Source: JBGPOS01 sp041488155 | GTDB taxonomy: Bacteria > Chloroflexota > Dehalococcoidia > Tepidiformales > Tepidiformaceae | NCBI GenBank assembly: GCA_041488155.1 | Contig: JBGPOS010000062.1 | Span: forward strand, 1 to 24,165 | Reading direction: 5' to 3' | Length of the DNA stretch: 24,165 bases | Shown here: positions 6,357-13,518 of the stretch, piece after piece | Layout of the letters: every line of letters starts with the position of its first letter | Numbering within the stretch: position 1 is the stretch's first letter | Made by a program: the position numbers and the translations under genes | Notes under the pieces: generated by a model | The model's input: only the letters and a program-made list of their open reading frames with translations | Told to the model about the DNA's origin: nothing | Database searches by the model: none

Positions 6357-7010
6357 GTCCGGAGCGGCCGCTTCCTCGAGCGATGCCAGCTCAGCCGCCG
6401 CCAGGGCGCGCCGCGCACGCTGCTCCTCCGGCAGGTCCTCTTCGAAGTTGTCCTTCCACTCCGGGTCCGGAGTCTGGCAGGCCGCCTTTGGCACGAACTT
6501 CGACCGCTCTACCAGTTCCATCTTGTGGATGTAGCGGGGGCAGTTCGGGAAGATCTGTCGCGCTTCCACCTCCACGATAAACTGCGCTTCCGGGAACTCC
6601 GCCATCAGCGGGTGGTCGTAATGGATGCTGGCCACTCCGTTCAGGCGCATCCGCCACTGGTGCTCCCAGTCAATGAACAGCATGCCCACCTTGCTGTGCA
6701 GGAGGATGTTTCCTGTGCTCATGAACATCCCGTTCCCGTCGTAGTTCGGGAAGGCCACCGTCCGTTCGCCGATCACCCGCACGAATCCCGGTTCGCCCCC
6801 TTTGTAGGAACAGTCGAGGTTGCCCTCGTCGTCGCCCGTCGCGAGGAAGAACATGTCCCGGCCTTCGATGAACGCCCTGTCACGCTCCGTGATCACGTCG
6901 TGCAGCGTCAGTCCGCCGATCCGGTCGGCTAGCCGCACGCTGTCGAAACGCTCCTGCAGCTGCCGTTCGCCGGGATGGAAGAGGTCGCCGGGGGTCTCTT
7001 CGCTGGTCAA
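6270..7010 (-). CDS. PPOX-class FMN-binding split-barrel protein (first of three)
   Basis: A 246-residue protein of the pyridoxamine 5'-phosphate oxidase-like split-barrel family, which binds FMN (sometimes F420) as a dimer in the cytoplasm. Supporting segments are AFIEGRDMFFLATGDDEGNLDCSYKGGEPGFVRV, then TVAFPNYDGNGMFMSTGNI and VGMLFIDWEHQWRMRLNG, the usual strand order of the barrel. The late motif FPNCPRYIHKME is typical of one PPOX subgroup. The frame is open to GTG 7037, but TTG 7010 is preceded by a perfect AGGAGG with 6-nt spacing (complement of 7017-7022), so I start there. The last 29 residues are Asp/Glu/Gly-rich and lie opposite the 3' end of the NicO gene, so that acidic tail may be a product of the overlap. 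Divergent from a second PPOX gene. Substrate unknown. Confidence 0.88.
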   Translation of the reverse strand: MTSEETPGDLFHPGERQLQERFDSVRLADRIGGLTLHDVITERDRAFIEGRDMFFLATGDDEGNLDCSYKGGEPGFVRVIGERTVAFPNYDGNGMFMSTGNILLHSKVGMLFIDWEHQWRMRLNGVASIHYDHPLMAEFPEAQFIVEVEARQIFPNCPRYIHKMELVERSKFVPKAACQTPDPEWKDNFEEDLPEEQRARRALAAAELASLEEAAAPDLESGLAEGLVGDGDTGDGDAEGTEDGKR

Positions 7011-7098
7011 GCTCTGCCTCCTGCCGTCGTGCTTCACGCGCCGTCCGGAACCTGTGTACGCTTGCGTCGCATCTTACATCGCCTCCAGGAGGCCTTCA

Positions 7099-7563
7099 GT
7101 GCCAAGCCGCCGCGCGTCCATCGCCCTTACCGCCGAGGAGCAGGAGAGGTTCCTCGCCGAGAGCTTCACCCTCCAGGTCGCCTCAATCGGCCCTCACGGC
7201 TACCCCCACCTCGTCGCGATGTGGTACGTCGTTGTCGATGGCCTCGTCCAGTTCACCACCTTCGCGAAAAGCCAGAAGGTCCTCAACCTTCGCCGCAACC
7301 CGAAGATCTCGGCCATGCTCGAATCCGGCCGCGCCTACAACGAGCTCAAGGGCATGGTGATCGAAGGCGAAGCCGAAATCGTCCAGGATCCTCACGTGAC
7401 CGCGAAGGTGATGGCCGTCATCGGCAGCAAGTACAACGGCATCCCGATTCCGACGAACACCCCCGAAGCAGCCCTCAACGTCGCCTCCAAGCGGGTCGTC
7501 ATCCGCATCCACCCCAAAGAGACCTACAGCTGGGACCACTCCAAGCTCGGCGGGCGTTACTGA
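7099..7563 (+). CDS. PPOX-class, probably F420-dependent oxidoreductase
   Basis: A 154-residue split-barrel protein resembling the Rv1155-like group of F420-binding PPOX proteins. Visible features are EEQERFLAESFTLQVASIGPHGYPHLVAMWYVV, the VQFTTFAKSQKVLNLRRNPKIS segment that binds the cofactor phosphate, and the strand GMVIEGEAEIVQDP. The end is VVIRIHPKETYSWDHSKLGG. The length agrees with the family. The frame is open to 6820, but GTG 7099 has AGGAGG at 7087-7092 with 6-nt spacing, which decides the start. The gene is divergent from the PPOX gene at 6270-7010, with 88 bp between the two starts that must hold both promoters. F420 rather than FMN is inferred from family resemblance only. A role in reducing unsaturated or aromatic small molecules is typical of the group; the substrate is unknown. 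Confidence 0.88.
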   Translation: MPSRRASIALTAEEQERFLAESFTLQVASIGPHGYPHLVAMWYVVVDGLVQFTTFAKSQKVLNLRRNPKISAMLESGRAYNELKGMVIEGEAEIVQDPHVTAKVMAVIGSKYNGIPIPTNTPEAALNVASKRVVIRIHPKETYSWDHSKLGGRY

Positions 7564-7673
7564 GCGACCCGCCCCCCCGGCTCAGCGCCCGAGGTCGTCG
7601 CCGGGTCGTTCGACCTGCTCCTTGAGCCGCGGCAGGCTCTCCTCCCAGCGAGGGGCGAAGGTCAGCCCTGGGC

Positions 7674-7703
7674 TTGACGAACGACGAACGCATGTTCTAT
7701 TCT
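7674..7703 (+). promoter_or_regulatory. Sigma-70-type promoter for the VOC gene
   Basis: TTGACG (7674-7679) and TATTCT (7698-7703) are separated by 18 bp. The predicted transcript start near 7710 leaves a leader of about 22 nt containing AAGAGGTG (7719-7726). It lies downstream of the alternative GTG at 7705, which supports the GTG at 7732 as the true start. Confidence 0.6.
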
Positions 7704-7731
7704 CGTGCGTCACTTCCCAAGAGGTGCTTCT

Positions 7732-8136
7732 GTGCAGACTTCGCTCGCCCATCTCCAGATCAACGTCGACCAGGCCAGCCTGCCCTTCTACAAGGCGCTC
7801 CTGACCTTCCTCGGCTGGCAGCCGATCATGGAAATGCCCGGGATGATCGGTCTCGGCACTCCCGTTGGCCCCAGCCTCTGGTTCATCGCTGGGGCCAAGT
7901 CCGTCGCCAACGACTACGACGGCCCCGGCGTCAACCACATCGCGATCGGGGCGGAATCCATCGCCGATGTCGACGCCGCAGCCTCGTACCTGCGCGACCA
8001 CAGCATGCCCGCGCTCTTCGGCACACCCTGCCACCGCCCCGAGTTCGCTTCGGACGCCGATCACACCTACTACCAGGTCATGTTTGAATCGCCGGACCGT
8101 GTGCTGTTCGAAGTCGTCTATACGGGCCTCAACTAG
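7732..8136 (+). CDS. VOC (glyoxalase/bleomycin-resistance-like) family protein
   Basis: A 134-residue protein of the vicinal-oxygen-chelate superfamily, built from two beta-alpha-beta-beta-beta modules. The first module is LAHLQINVDQASLPFYKALLTFLGW with H7 in the usual first metal-ligand place. The second begins VNHIAIGAESIADVDAAASYL with H69. The end VLFEVVYTG supplies E127. These three residues match the metal-ligand positions of glyoxalase-like enzymes. The start at GTG 7732 is chosen over GTG 7705 because the Shine-Dalgarno AAGAGGTG is well placed and a promoter overlaps the upstream option. The gene stands alone, with a hairpin-rich repeat after it. VOC members include lyases, dioxygenases, isomerases and drug-binding proteins; the sequence does not decide among them. 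Confidence 0.85.
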   Translation: MQTSLAHLQINVDQASLPFYKALLTFLGWQPIMEMPGMIGLGTPVGPSLWFIAGAKSVANDYDGPGVNHIAIGAESIADVDAAASYLRDHSMPALFGTPCHRPEFASDADHTYYQVMFESPDRVLFEVVYTGLN

Positions 8137-8160
8137 GACCGCCGCGCCTGGGCAGCCGTG

Positions 8161-8249
8161 CCCTCATCCCCGGCCCCTTCTCCCATGCGCGGGAGAAGAG
8201 GTTCTGTGTTCCCCTCTCCCCGCCAGGGAGAGGGGTTGGGGGTGAGGGG
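8161..8249. repeat. Multi-hairpin intergenic repeat between convergent genes
   Basis: Two strong hairpins lie in tandem: cttctccc/gggagaag (8177-8184/8191-8198, 6-base loop) and cccctctccc/gggagagggg (8211-8220/8226-8235, 5-base loop). Outer segments ccctca (8161-8166) and tgaggg (8243-8248) can pair and enclose both, giving a clover-like fold. Similar C/T-rich and G/A-rich inverted repeats are common between genes in many GC-rich bacteria, so more copies elsewhere in this genome are likely. Its place between two stop codons (8136 and 8258) suits a bidirectional terminator. Confidence 0.7.
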
Positions 8250-8257
8250 AGCTCGCC

Positions 8258-8743
8258 CTAGGTTCGCTCGGCCAGCCGCGCGTGTGCCCAGTGGGTGATC
8301 GCGACCGCCAGCGCGTCCGCCGCGTCCGCCGGCGTTGGCGTCGAGTCTAGCCCCAGCTGCAGCTTCACCATCAGCGCCACCTGCGCCTTCTCCCCCCGGC
8401 CGTAGCCCGCGACCGTCTGTTTCACCGTCGTTGGCGCGTATTCGTGCACCCCCACGCCAGCGTCAGCCAGCCCGAGGATGGCCGCCGCCCGCGCCTCCCC
8501 CAGCGCCATCGCGCTGCGAGCGTTGTTCCCCACAAACGAAGTCTCGATTGCGCCCGCAGCCACGCCCCACTGCCCGGCCACCCCGCGCACCCCATCCCGG
8601 ATCGCCACCAGCCGCCCCGCGAGGCCGTCCGCCACCTTCGTCCGCACGACCCCATGAGCGACGTGCACGCACCGGTCGCTCTCCACGTCGATCACGCCGT
8701 ACCCGGTGACGTTCAACCCGGGGTCAATCCCGATGATCCGCAT
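8258..8743 (-). CDS. ruvC: Crossover junction endodeoxyribonuclease RuvC
   Basis: A 161-residue RuvC, the dimeric Mg2+-dependent nuclease that resolves Holliday junctions in homologous recombination. The RNase H-like core starts MRIIGIDPGLNVTGYG. The four catalytic acids are in place: D7 (GIDPG), E67 (AIETSFVG), D140 and D143 (PADAADALA). The FVGNNARSAMALGEARA helix and the TTVKQTVAGYGRGEKAQV segment are conserved family features. The length is slightly shorter than the usual 170 residues, with nothing essential missing. It lies 57 bp after yebC on the same strand, the common yebC-ruvC order. ruvA and ruvB are not in the window. The ATG has no Shine-Dalgarno, but TAGAGT ends 6 nt before it, so it may also be read from its own leaderless transcript. 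Confidence 0.96.
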   Translation of the reverse strand: MRIIGIDPGLNVTGYGVIDVESDRCVHVAHGVVRTKVADGLAGRLVAIRDGVRGVAGQWGVAAGAIETSFVGNNARSAMALGEARAAAILGLADAGVGVHEYAPTTVKQTVAGYGRGEKAQVALMVKLQLGLDSTPTPADAADALAVAITHWAHARLAERT

Positions 8744-8749
8744 AGGGCA

Positions 8750-8755
8750 ACTCTA
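8750..8755 (-). promoter_or_regulatory. Possible -10 box for a leaderless ruvC transcript
   Basis: TAGAGT on the minus strand ends 6 nt before the ruvC ATG, the spacing expected when transcription starts at or next to the start codon. The 9-mer TTAGAGTTG here is identical to the one in the promoter of the 1462-2148 gene. No good -35 box is seen. Confidence 0.35.
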
Positions 8756-8800
8756 ACCGCTCCTTCCGCCAGCTCCCACGCGCCGCCGTCAGCTTCCGGC

Positions 8801-9547
8801 CTACCGCTCGTAGCTTGCTATCGCTTCGTCGCTGAAGTCCGCGTTCGAATACACCCGCTGCACGTCCTCCAGGTCCTCAAGCGCCTCGATGAGCCTCAGT
8901 GCCTGGTGCGCTGTCCTGTCGTCCAGCGCGATCGTCACCTTGGGAACCATCGCAAAGTCCGCGTTCTCGACTTCGATGCCCGAAGACTCAAGGGCCTTGC
9001 GCACCGGCTCGAGACTCCCCGGATCCGTCTGCACTTCGACGGCATCCCCCTCGACGCTAACGTCGTCGGCCCCGGCGTCGATCGCCTGCAACGCCAGGTC
9101 GTCGGGATCCTTCCCGTTCAACGGCAGCGTGATCACGCCCTTGGCTTCGAACTGCCAGCCGACTGAGCCTGTTTCGCCGAGGTTCCCGCCAGCCCTGCTG
9201 AAGCGGTGCCGAATCTCTGCCACGGTGCGATTCCGATTGTCCGTCAACGCCGCGACCAGGATCGCCGTGCCTCCGGGGCCGTACCCCTCGTACGTGATCT
9301 CGTCGAGCTGCTCCGTCTCCCCCTGCCCCGACCCCTTCGCGATCGCCCGCTCGATGTTGTCGTTCGGCATGTTGCCGGCCTTCGCCCGCTGCACGGCGAG
9401 CCGCAGCTTGAAGTTCATCGAAGGGTCACCACCCTGCCGCGCCGCGATGATGATCTCCCGCGAAAGCTTCGTGAAAATCGCCCCGCGCTTCGCGTCGGCG
9501 GCGCCCTTTTGCCGCTTGATCGTCGACCACTTCGAATGTCCGGACAT
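8801..9547 (-). CDS. yebC: YebC/PmpR (TACO1) family translation/transcription factor
   Basis: A 248-residue YebC-family protein. It starts MSGHSKWSTIKRQKGAADAKRG, the invariant family opening. The middle, with RAKAGNMPNDNIERAIAKGSG and ITYEGYGPGGTAILVAALTDNRNRT, is equally diagnostic, and LGETGSVGWQFEAKG follows. The family has three domains and full length is about 240-250, so this copy is complete. Members were first described as DNA-binding regulators (PmpR). The mitochondrial relative TACO1 and later bacterial work point to a role in helping ribosomes through difficult sequences such as polyproline. It sits upstream of ruvC in the order found in many bacteria. The nitroreductase gene is divergent from it, with 104 bp between the starts. 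Confidence 0.95.
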   Translation of the reverse strand: MSGHSKWSTIKRQKGAADAKRGAIFTKLSREIIIAARQGGDPSMNFKLRLAVQRAKAGNMPNDNIERAIAKGSGQGETEQLDEITYEGYGPGGTAILVAALTDNRNRTVAEIRHRFSRAGGNLGETGSVGWQFEAKGVITLPLNGKDPDDLALQAIDAGADDVSVEGDAVEVQTDPGSLEPVRKALESSGIEVENADFAMVPKVTIALDDRTAHQALRLIEALEDLEDVQRVYSNADFSDEAIASYER

Positions 9548-9651
9548 CGCGGGCCGTCCTGCTCAGTCGTTTCTCAGAGGTACGAGTGTAGGATGACCGG
9601 CAAGTAGCCGGTAGGGCCGCCCCCGCCGCGACCATGCCCGGAGGAGACCCC

Positions 9652-10143
9652 GTGGAAGCCTATCGTGCCATCGTCACAAAGCGCGACACGCGCCAGTTTG
9701 CGTCCACGCCCATCCCGGAGGGCGTGCTCGCCCGCATCCTCCAGGCCGGGCGCATGGCGGGCAGCTCCAAGAACAGCCAACCCTTCCGCTTCGTCGTCCT
9801 CCGTGACCCCAAGCGCAAAGAAGAGCTTGCGGCCTGTGGCCAGTTCGCCGCTCACGTCCCCCATTGCGCCGTCGCCATCGCCGTCGTCCTCGACCCCGGC
9901 GGAGGCAGCTTCGACGCTGGTCGCGCCGCCCAGAACATGATGGTTGCCGCCTGGGCCGAAGGCATCACCAGCTGCCCGACCTCCATGCACGACGCCGCCT
10001 GCGCCCGCACCACCCTCGGGCTGCCGGAGGGCCACACGGTCGCCATCGTCCTCGCCATGGGCTATCCAGCGGCGGGACACTCCCTCCACGCGGGCCGCGG
10101 CCGCCTGCCGATGGACGACCTCGTCCACCACGAGCACTGGTAG
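9652..10143 (+). CDS. Nitroreductase-family FMN oxidoreductase
   Basis: A 163-residue protein of the nitroreductase superfamily, FMN-binding dimers that reduce nitro groups, quinones or related substrates with NAD(P)H. The N-terminus VEAYRAIVTKRDTRQF has the FMN-phosphate-binding RxTRxF pattern. LARILQAGRMAGSSKNSQPFRFVVLRD is the next conserved block (family A-x-x-AP-S-x-x-N-x-QPW). AGRAAQNMMVAAWAEGITSCPTS is the helix and loop over the flavin, and LGLPEGHTVAIVLAMGYPA is the late family motif. It is shorter than the usual 180-220, and the C-terminal arm is reduced. GTG 9652 is chosen over ATG 9634 because GGAGGAG (9640-9646) lies 5 nt before it and inside the longer version. The substrate cannot be read from sequence. 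Confidence 0.9.
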   Translation: MEAYRAIVTKRDTRQFASTPIPEGVLARILQAGRMAGSSKNSQPFRFVVLRDPKRKEELAACGQFAAHVPHCAVAIAVVLDPGGGSFDAGRAAQNMMVAAWAEGITSCPTSMHDAACARTTLGLPEGHTVAIVLAMGYPAAGHSLHAGRGRLPMDDLVHHEHW

Positions 10144-10219
10144 CCGCATCCACAGCGCATCTGCCTTCGATCGAAGGTGCCCCGTCGCTCACTCTCCGTC
10201 GGCAGGTCAGCGGTTGCCT

Positions 10220-10225
10220 TAGACT
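10220..10225 (+). promoter_or_regulatory. Possible -10 box for a leaderless cyclase mRNA
   Basis: TAGACT ends 7 nt before the ATG at 10233, and no Shine-Dalgarno precedes that ATG. This is the arrangement expected for a leaderless transcript. The -35 region is not recognisable. Confidence 0.35.
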
Positions 10226-10232
10226 GCGGCGT

Positions 10233-12917
10233 ATGGCTTCCAACGATTCGCCCGCAGCCGCCCGCCCGACTGGCATCGTCACCTTTCTCTTCACCGACAT
10301 CGAGGGTTCGACCGGGCGCTGGGAAGCGCAGTCGGCGGAGATGGGCGCGGCGCTTGCGCGGCATGATGCCGCGTTGCAGGCGGCGGTCGGGGGGCACGGA
10401 GGCTGGCTCTTCAAACACACCGGCGACGGTGTCCTCGCCGCCTTCTCCTCGCCCACCGAAGCAGTCCAGGCGGCAATCGAAGCCCAGCGAGCGCTCGAGC
10501 TCCCGGTGCGAATGGGCATCGCCACGGGCGAGGCCGAACTGCGCGGCGACGACTACTTCGGCCCGACTTTGAACCGCGCCGCCCGTGTGATGGCGGCCGG
10601 ACACGGCGGGCAGGTCCTCCTCGCCCAGTCAACGGCATCGATGCTGACCGAGGTCGATCTTCTCGACCTTGGCGAAAGGAGACTACGCGACCTCTCCGGG
10701 GCCCAGCACGTGTTTCAGGTGCGGGCCGAGGGGCTGCGTGAGCAGTTCCCGCCGTTGCGCACGGTAGATACGGTGCCCGGCAACCTGCCCGCCCAGCTGA
10801 CCAGCTTCGTGGGCCGCGAAGCCGAAGTGACCGAATTGTTGGAGCTTGTTCGCGCCCACCGCCTCGTGACCCTGACGGGTGTCGGTGGGGTGGGCAAGAC
10901 GCGTCTCGCCGTGCAGGTCGCTGCCGAGCTCGTGCCTGACTTCCCGGATGGCGTCCGGCTGGTGGAGCTGGCGCCCGTCGGCGACCCCGCGGCCATCCCG
11001 GACGCAGTCGCTACTGCCCTGGGCATCACCCCGCAGGCGGGCCTCACGGTGACCGCCAGCATCGCCCAGGCGCTCTCCGGCCGGCGTCTTCTTGTGGTTC
11101 TGGACAACTGCGAGCACGTGCTGGACGCCGCCGCCGCCCTCGTGGAGACGATCCTGACCCGAACGTCGACGGCGAACGTCATCGCCACCTCGCGGGAGGG
11201 GCTGCGCCTGGGGGCCGAGCACCTGTGGCCCGTACCGTCATTGGACCTGAGCGGCGGCGTTACCTCGTCGGCCGTGGAGCTGTTCGTCGAACGTGCCCGC
11301 GCGGTCACCCCGGCGTTCGCCCTGAAGGACGAGGCCGACGTCACCGCCGTGACGGAGGTCTGCCGGCGGCTGGACGGCATCCCGCTGGCGATCGAGCTGG
11401 CAGCGGCACGCATGGTCTCGATGAGCGTCCAGGATGTGCGGGACCGCCTCGGCGACCGCTTCCGGCTGCTGGCGGGCGGGCGCCGGGGGCTGGAGCGGCA
11501 CCAGACGCTGCGCCACGCCGTGCAGTGGTCGTACGAGCTGTTGAACGACGACGAGCGCACAGTGTTGAACCGCTGCTCGGTCTTCGCCGGCGGCTTCGAC
11601 CTGGCCGCGGTCACGCATCTCTGCGACGGCTTCGACGAGTACGCCTTGTTGGACCTGCTGGACTCGCTGGTGCGCAAGTCCTTGGTGACGGTCGAGCGTG
11701 CAGGCGGACACGCGCGCTATGGGATGCTGGAGACGATCCGCCAGTTCGCCGAGGACCAACTGGCCGCCGCCGGGGCCATCGCCGAGGTTCGCGACCGTCA
11801 TGCCCGTCATTTCGCCAAGCAGGCCATCGCCTACTGGGAGATCTGGGACGGGCCCGGCTACGGCGTCGCGGTCGATTGGGTGGATTCGGAACTGGCCAAT
11901 TTGCGCGCCGGGTTCCGATGGGCCACCGACGAGGGTGACCTGGCGACTGCCACCGCCATCGCCGCCCACGCCATGCATATTGGCTGGATGTTGAATCTGT
12001 TCGAGCCAATCGGATGGGCCGAAGAACTCCTTCCCTCAGCCACGGCGGCAGATCTCGCCCAACTTCCTCGCCTCTACATCGCTGCCTCTGGCTGCATGCT
12101 TACCGGACGTCCCGAGGTGGCGCTCGGGTACGCCGAGGCCGCAGTAGCCCTGGAAACCGATCCTCGCTACGAGAGCTTCGAAGCCGGCTGGAGCAGCTAT
12201 TGGGAGGCCACCGCCCATCTCGTGGCCGGTCGGATCGACCGCTTCCTAGAGATCAGCGCCGCCCTGGCCGCCCAGTCAGGGCTCGCTCACTTCCTCGGCC
12301 TGATCGGACTGGCCATCGGGCTACCGGTGGAGGGGCGTGGCGCGGAGGCCAGGGCCATCGCTGAGGAGATGCTGGCCACCGCCCGCGCTCACGGCAGCCC
12401 CTCCTGGATCGCCTGGGCGCTCTACGGGTATGGGCGGGCTTTCGTCGAGACCGATCCCCTCCGCGCCCTGGACGCGTTCCGCCAGGGGCTCGCCTACACC
12501 CGGGGCCACCGACTCCCGTTCACGGAAGAAGCCATCGCCCAAGATGCCGCCGGGCTAGAAGCGGTCCACGGGGATCTCGCCGAGGGCCTGGAGTTGTTTG
12601 ACACCACCATCAACAGGTTGCACCAGGCCGGCAACGTCGCGGACGTGGCAGGCACGCTCGCCACCCTGGCCGGTCTCTTCGACGGGTTCGAACGACCCGA
12701 GATCGCCGCCACCATCTACGGCGCCAGCAACCGGCTCGGGAACGCAGTCTGGGTCATCAACCTCACCCGTGTCGTCGAGCATCTGCGCACGGTGCTCGGG
12801 GCGTCACGGTTCGAAGAGTGCGTCGCCGCCGGGGCCGCCATGGACCTCGGCGACGCCGTCCGCTACGCCCGTGACCAGATCCAGCTCGCCCGGGCCGAAC
12901 TTGTGGGCGCCACATGA
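10233..12917 (+). CDS. Class III adenylate cyclase - STAND ATPase - TPR regulator
   Basis: An 894-residue multidomain signalling protein. Residues 13-165 are a class III nucleotide cyclase with metal ligands D22 (FTDIEGST) and D65 (HTGDG), adenine-selecting K61, D107 in GDDYFG, and transition-state N114 and R118 (LNRAAR). All key residues are present, so cAMP synthesis is plausible. Residues about 185-480 are a STAND/NB-ARC NTPase: SFVGRE start, P-loop GVGGVGKT (216-223), Walker B LLVVLDNCEH (D291), ATSREGL sensor and GIPLAIELAAAR. A winged-helix-like region with LLDSLVRKSLV and YGMLETIRQFAEDQL follows, then about 350 residues of helical TPR-like repeats that probably sense a ligand or partner. 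The frame is open far upstream, but sequence before ATG 10233 belongs to the nitroreductase gene. The gene is G-richer and uses CTG more than left-hand neighbours, suggesting transfer. The target signal is unknown. Confidence 0.92.
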   Translation: MASNDSPAAARPTGIVTFLFTDIEGSTGRWEAQSAEMGAALARHDAALQAAVGGHGGWLFKHTGDGVLAAFSSPTEAVQAAIEAQRALELPVRMGIATGEAELRGDDYFGPTLNRAARVMAAGHGGQVLLAQSTASMLTEVDLLDLGERRLRDLSGAQHVFQVRAEGLREQFPPLRTVDTVPGNLPAQLTSFVGREAEVTELLELVRAHRLVTLTGVGGVGKTRLAVQVAAELVPDFPDGVRLVELAPVGDPAAIPDAVATALGITPQAGLTVTASIAQALSGRRLLVVLDNCEHVLDAAAALVETILTRTSTANVIATSREGLRLGAEHLWPVPSLDLSGGVTSSAVELFVERARAVTPAFALKDEADVTAVTEVCRRLDGIPLAIELAAARMVSMSVQDVRDRLGDRFRLLAGGRRGLERHQTLRHAVQWSYELLNDDERTVLNRCSVFAGGFDLAAVTHLCDGFDEYALLDLLDSLVRKSLVTVERAGGHARYGMLETIRQFAEDQLAAAGAIAEVRDRHARHFAKQAIAYWEIWDGPGYGVAVDWVDSELANLRAGFRWATDEGDLATATAIAAHAMHIGWMLNLFEPIGWAEELLPSATAADLAQLPRLYIAASGCMLTGRPEVALGYAEAAVALETDPRYESFEAGWSSYWEATAHLVAGRIDRFLEISAALAAQSGLAHFLGLIGLAIGLPVEGRGAEARAIAEEMLATARAHGSPSWIAWALYGYGRAFVETDPLRALDAFRQGLAYTRGHRLPFTEEAIAQDAAGLEAVHGDLAEGLELFDTTINRLHQAGNVADVAGTLATLAGLFDGFERPEIAATIYGASNRLGNAVWVINLTRVVEHLRTVLGASRFEECVAAGAAMDLGDAVRYARDQIQLARAELVGAT

Positions 12918-12954
12918 GCGCACCACGCCCTAGGGGCCCGGCCCCGAGTGTCGA

Positions 12955-13518
12955 TCAAACGTCCCGGATTCCCTCCACGATCAGTCCCACCGCCGCCACC
13001 ACCAGGAGCGCGCCAAGCGCCCGGCTCACTGCCCCCATCGCGCCCGGCCAACGCCCTGCCCTGACCACCACGAACACGAACCCGAGCAGCAGCGGCGCCG
13101 CCAGGGCACCGAGCGTCTTGCCGCTCCCCTCATCGACGCCGTAGCTGATCGCCGCCGCGAGCGCAGCCGGCCCGGCGAGCAGCGGCAGCCCCAACGGGAA
13201 CACCCCGGCCAGCCATCCCCCCCCCGCTCCTTCGACCGCGGCCTCGCCCCGCCAAACCACCGCCGTCCCCGACGTCACCATCACGATCCCCGCCGCGATC
13301 CGAAACGTCTCCGGCGCGACGTCGAGCAAGTCCAGCAGCGCGTCCCCAGCGAGAGCCGCCGGGAGGAACAGCGCGAAGGCAGTCGCCAGTCCCACAACGG
13401 CCACCGCCAGGCGAGTGCGGTCATCGCCCCGTTCGCCCCAGCCCCGCATCGCCAGCGCCACCGCCGGAGCGTTGATCGCCGCCACAAACACCACCAGGAT
13501 CCGCCAGAATTCGGTCAT
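12955..13518 (-). CDS. MarC-like multi-pass membrane protein
   Basis: A 187-residue integral membrane protein with about six predicted helices. The N-terminal helix FWRILVVFVAAINAPAVALAM occupies the place of the MarC family helix that normally ends in a DPxGxxP-type turn. VAPETFRIAAGIVMVTSG and VFPLGLPLLAGPAALAAAISYG match the two best-conserved MarC blocks. MarC proteins are small inner-membrane proteins of unsettled function, once linked to multiple antibiotic resistance, a link later disputed. The ATG overlaps the stop of the upstream helical-barrel gene by 4 bp (ATGA), so the two are translationally coupled and likely work together. It is the last gene of the minus-strand run and converges on the cyclase gene with 37 bp between stops. 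A distant, divergent MarC member is the best call. Confidence 0.6.
   Translation of the reverse strand: MTEFWRILVVFVAAINAPAVALAMRGWGERGDDRTRLAVAVVGLATAFALFLPAALAGDALLDLLDVAPETFRIAAGIVMVTSGTAVVWRGEAAVEGAGGGWLAGVFPLGLPLLAGPAALAAAISYGVDEGSGKTLGALAAPLLLGFVFVVVRAGRWPGAMGAVSRALGALLVVAAVGLIVEGIRDV

Noticed and set aside
6820..7098. Long upstream extension of the second PPOX gene
   Set aside because: It is antisense to the first PPOX gene; AGGAGG at 7087-7092 fixes the start at 7099.
9864..10232. Upstream extension of the cyclase frame by 123 residues
   Set aside because: It lies within the nitroreductase gene in another frame and is Arg/Pro-rich with no domain; the cyclase begins naturally at ATG 10233.
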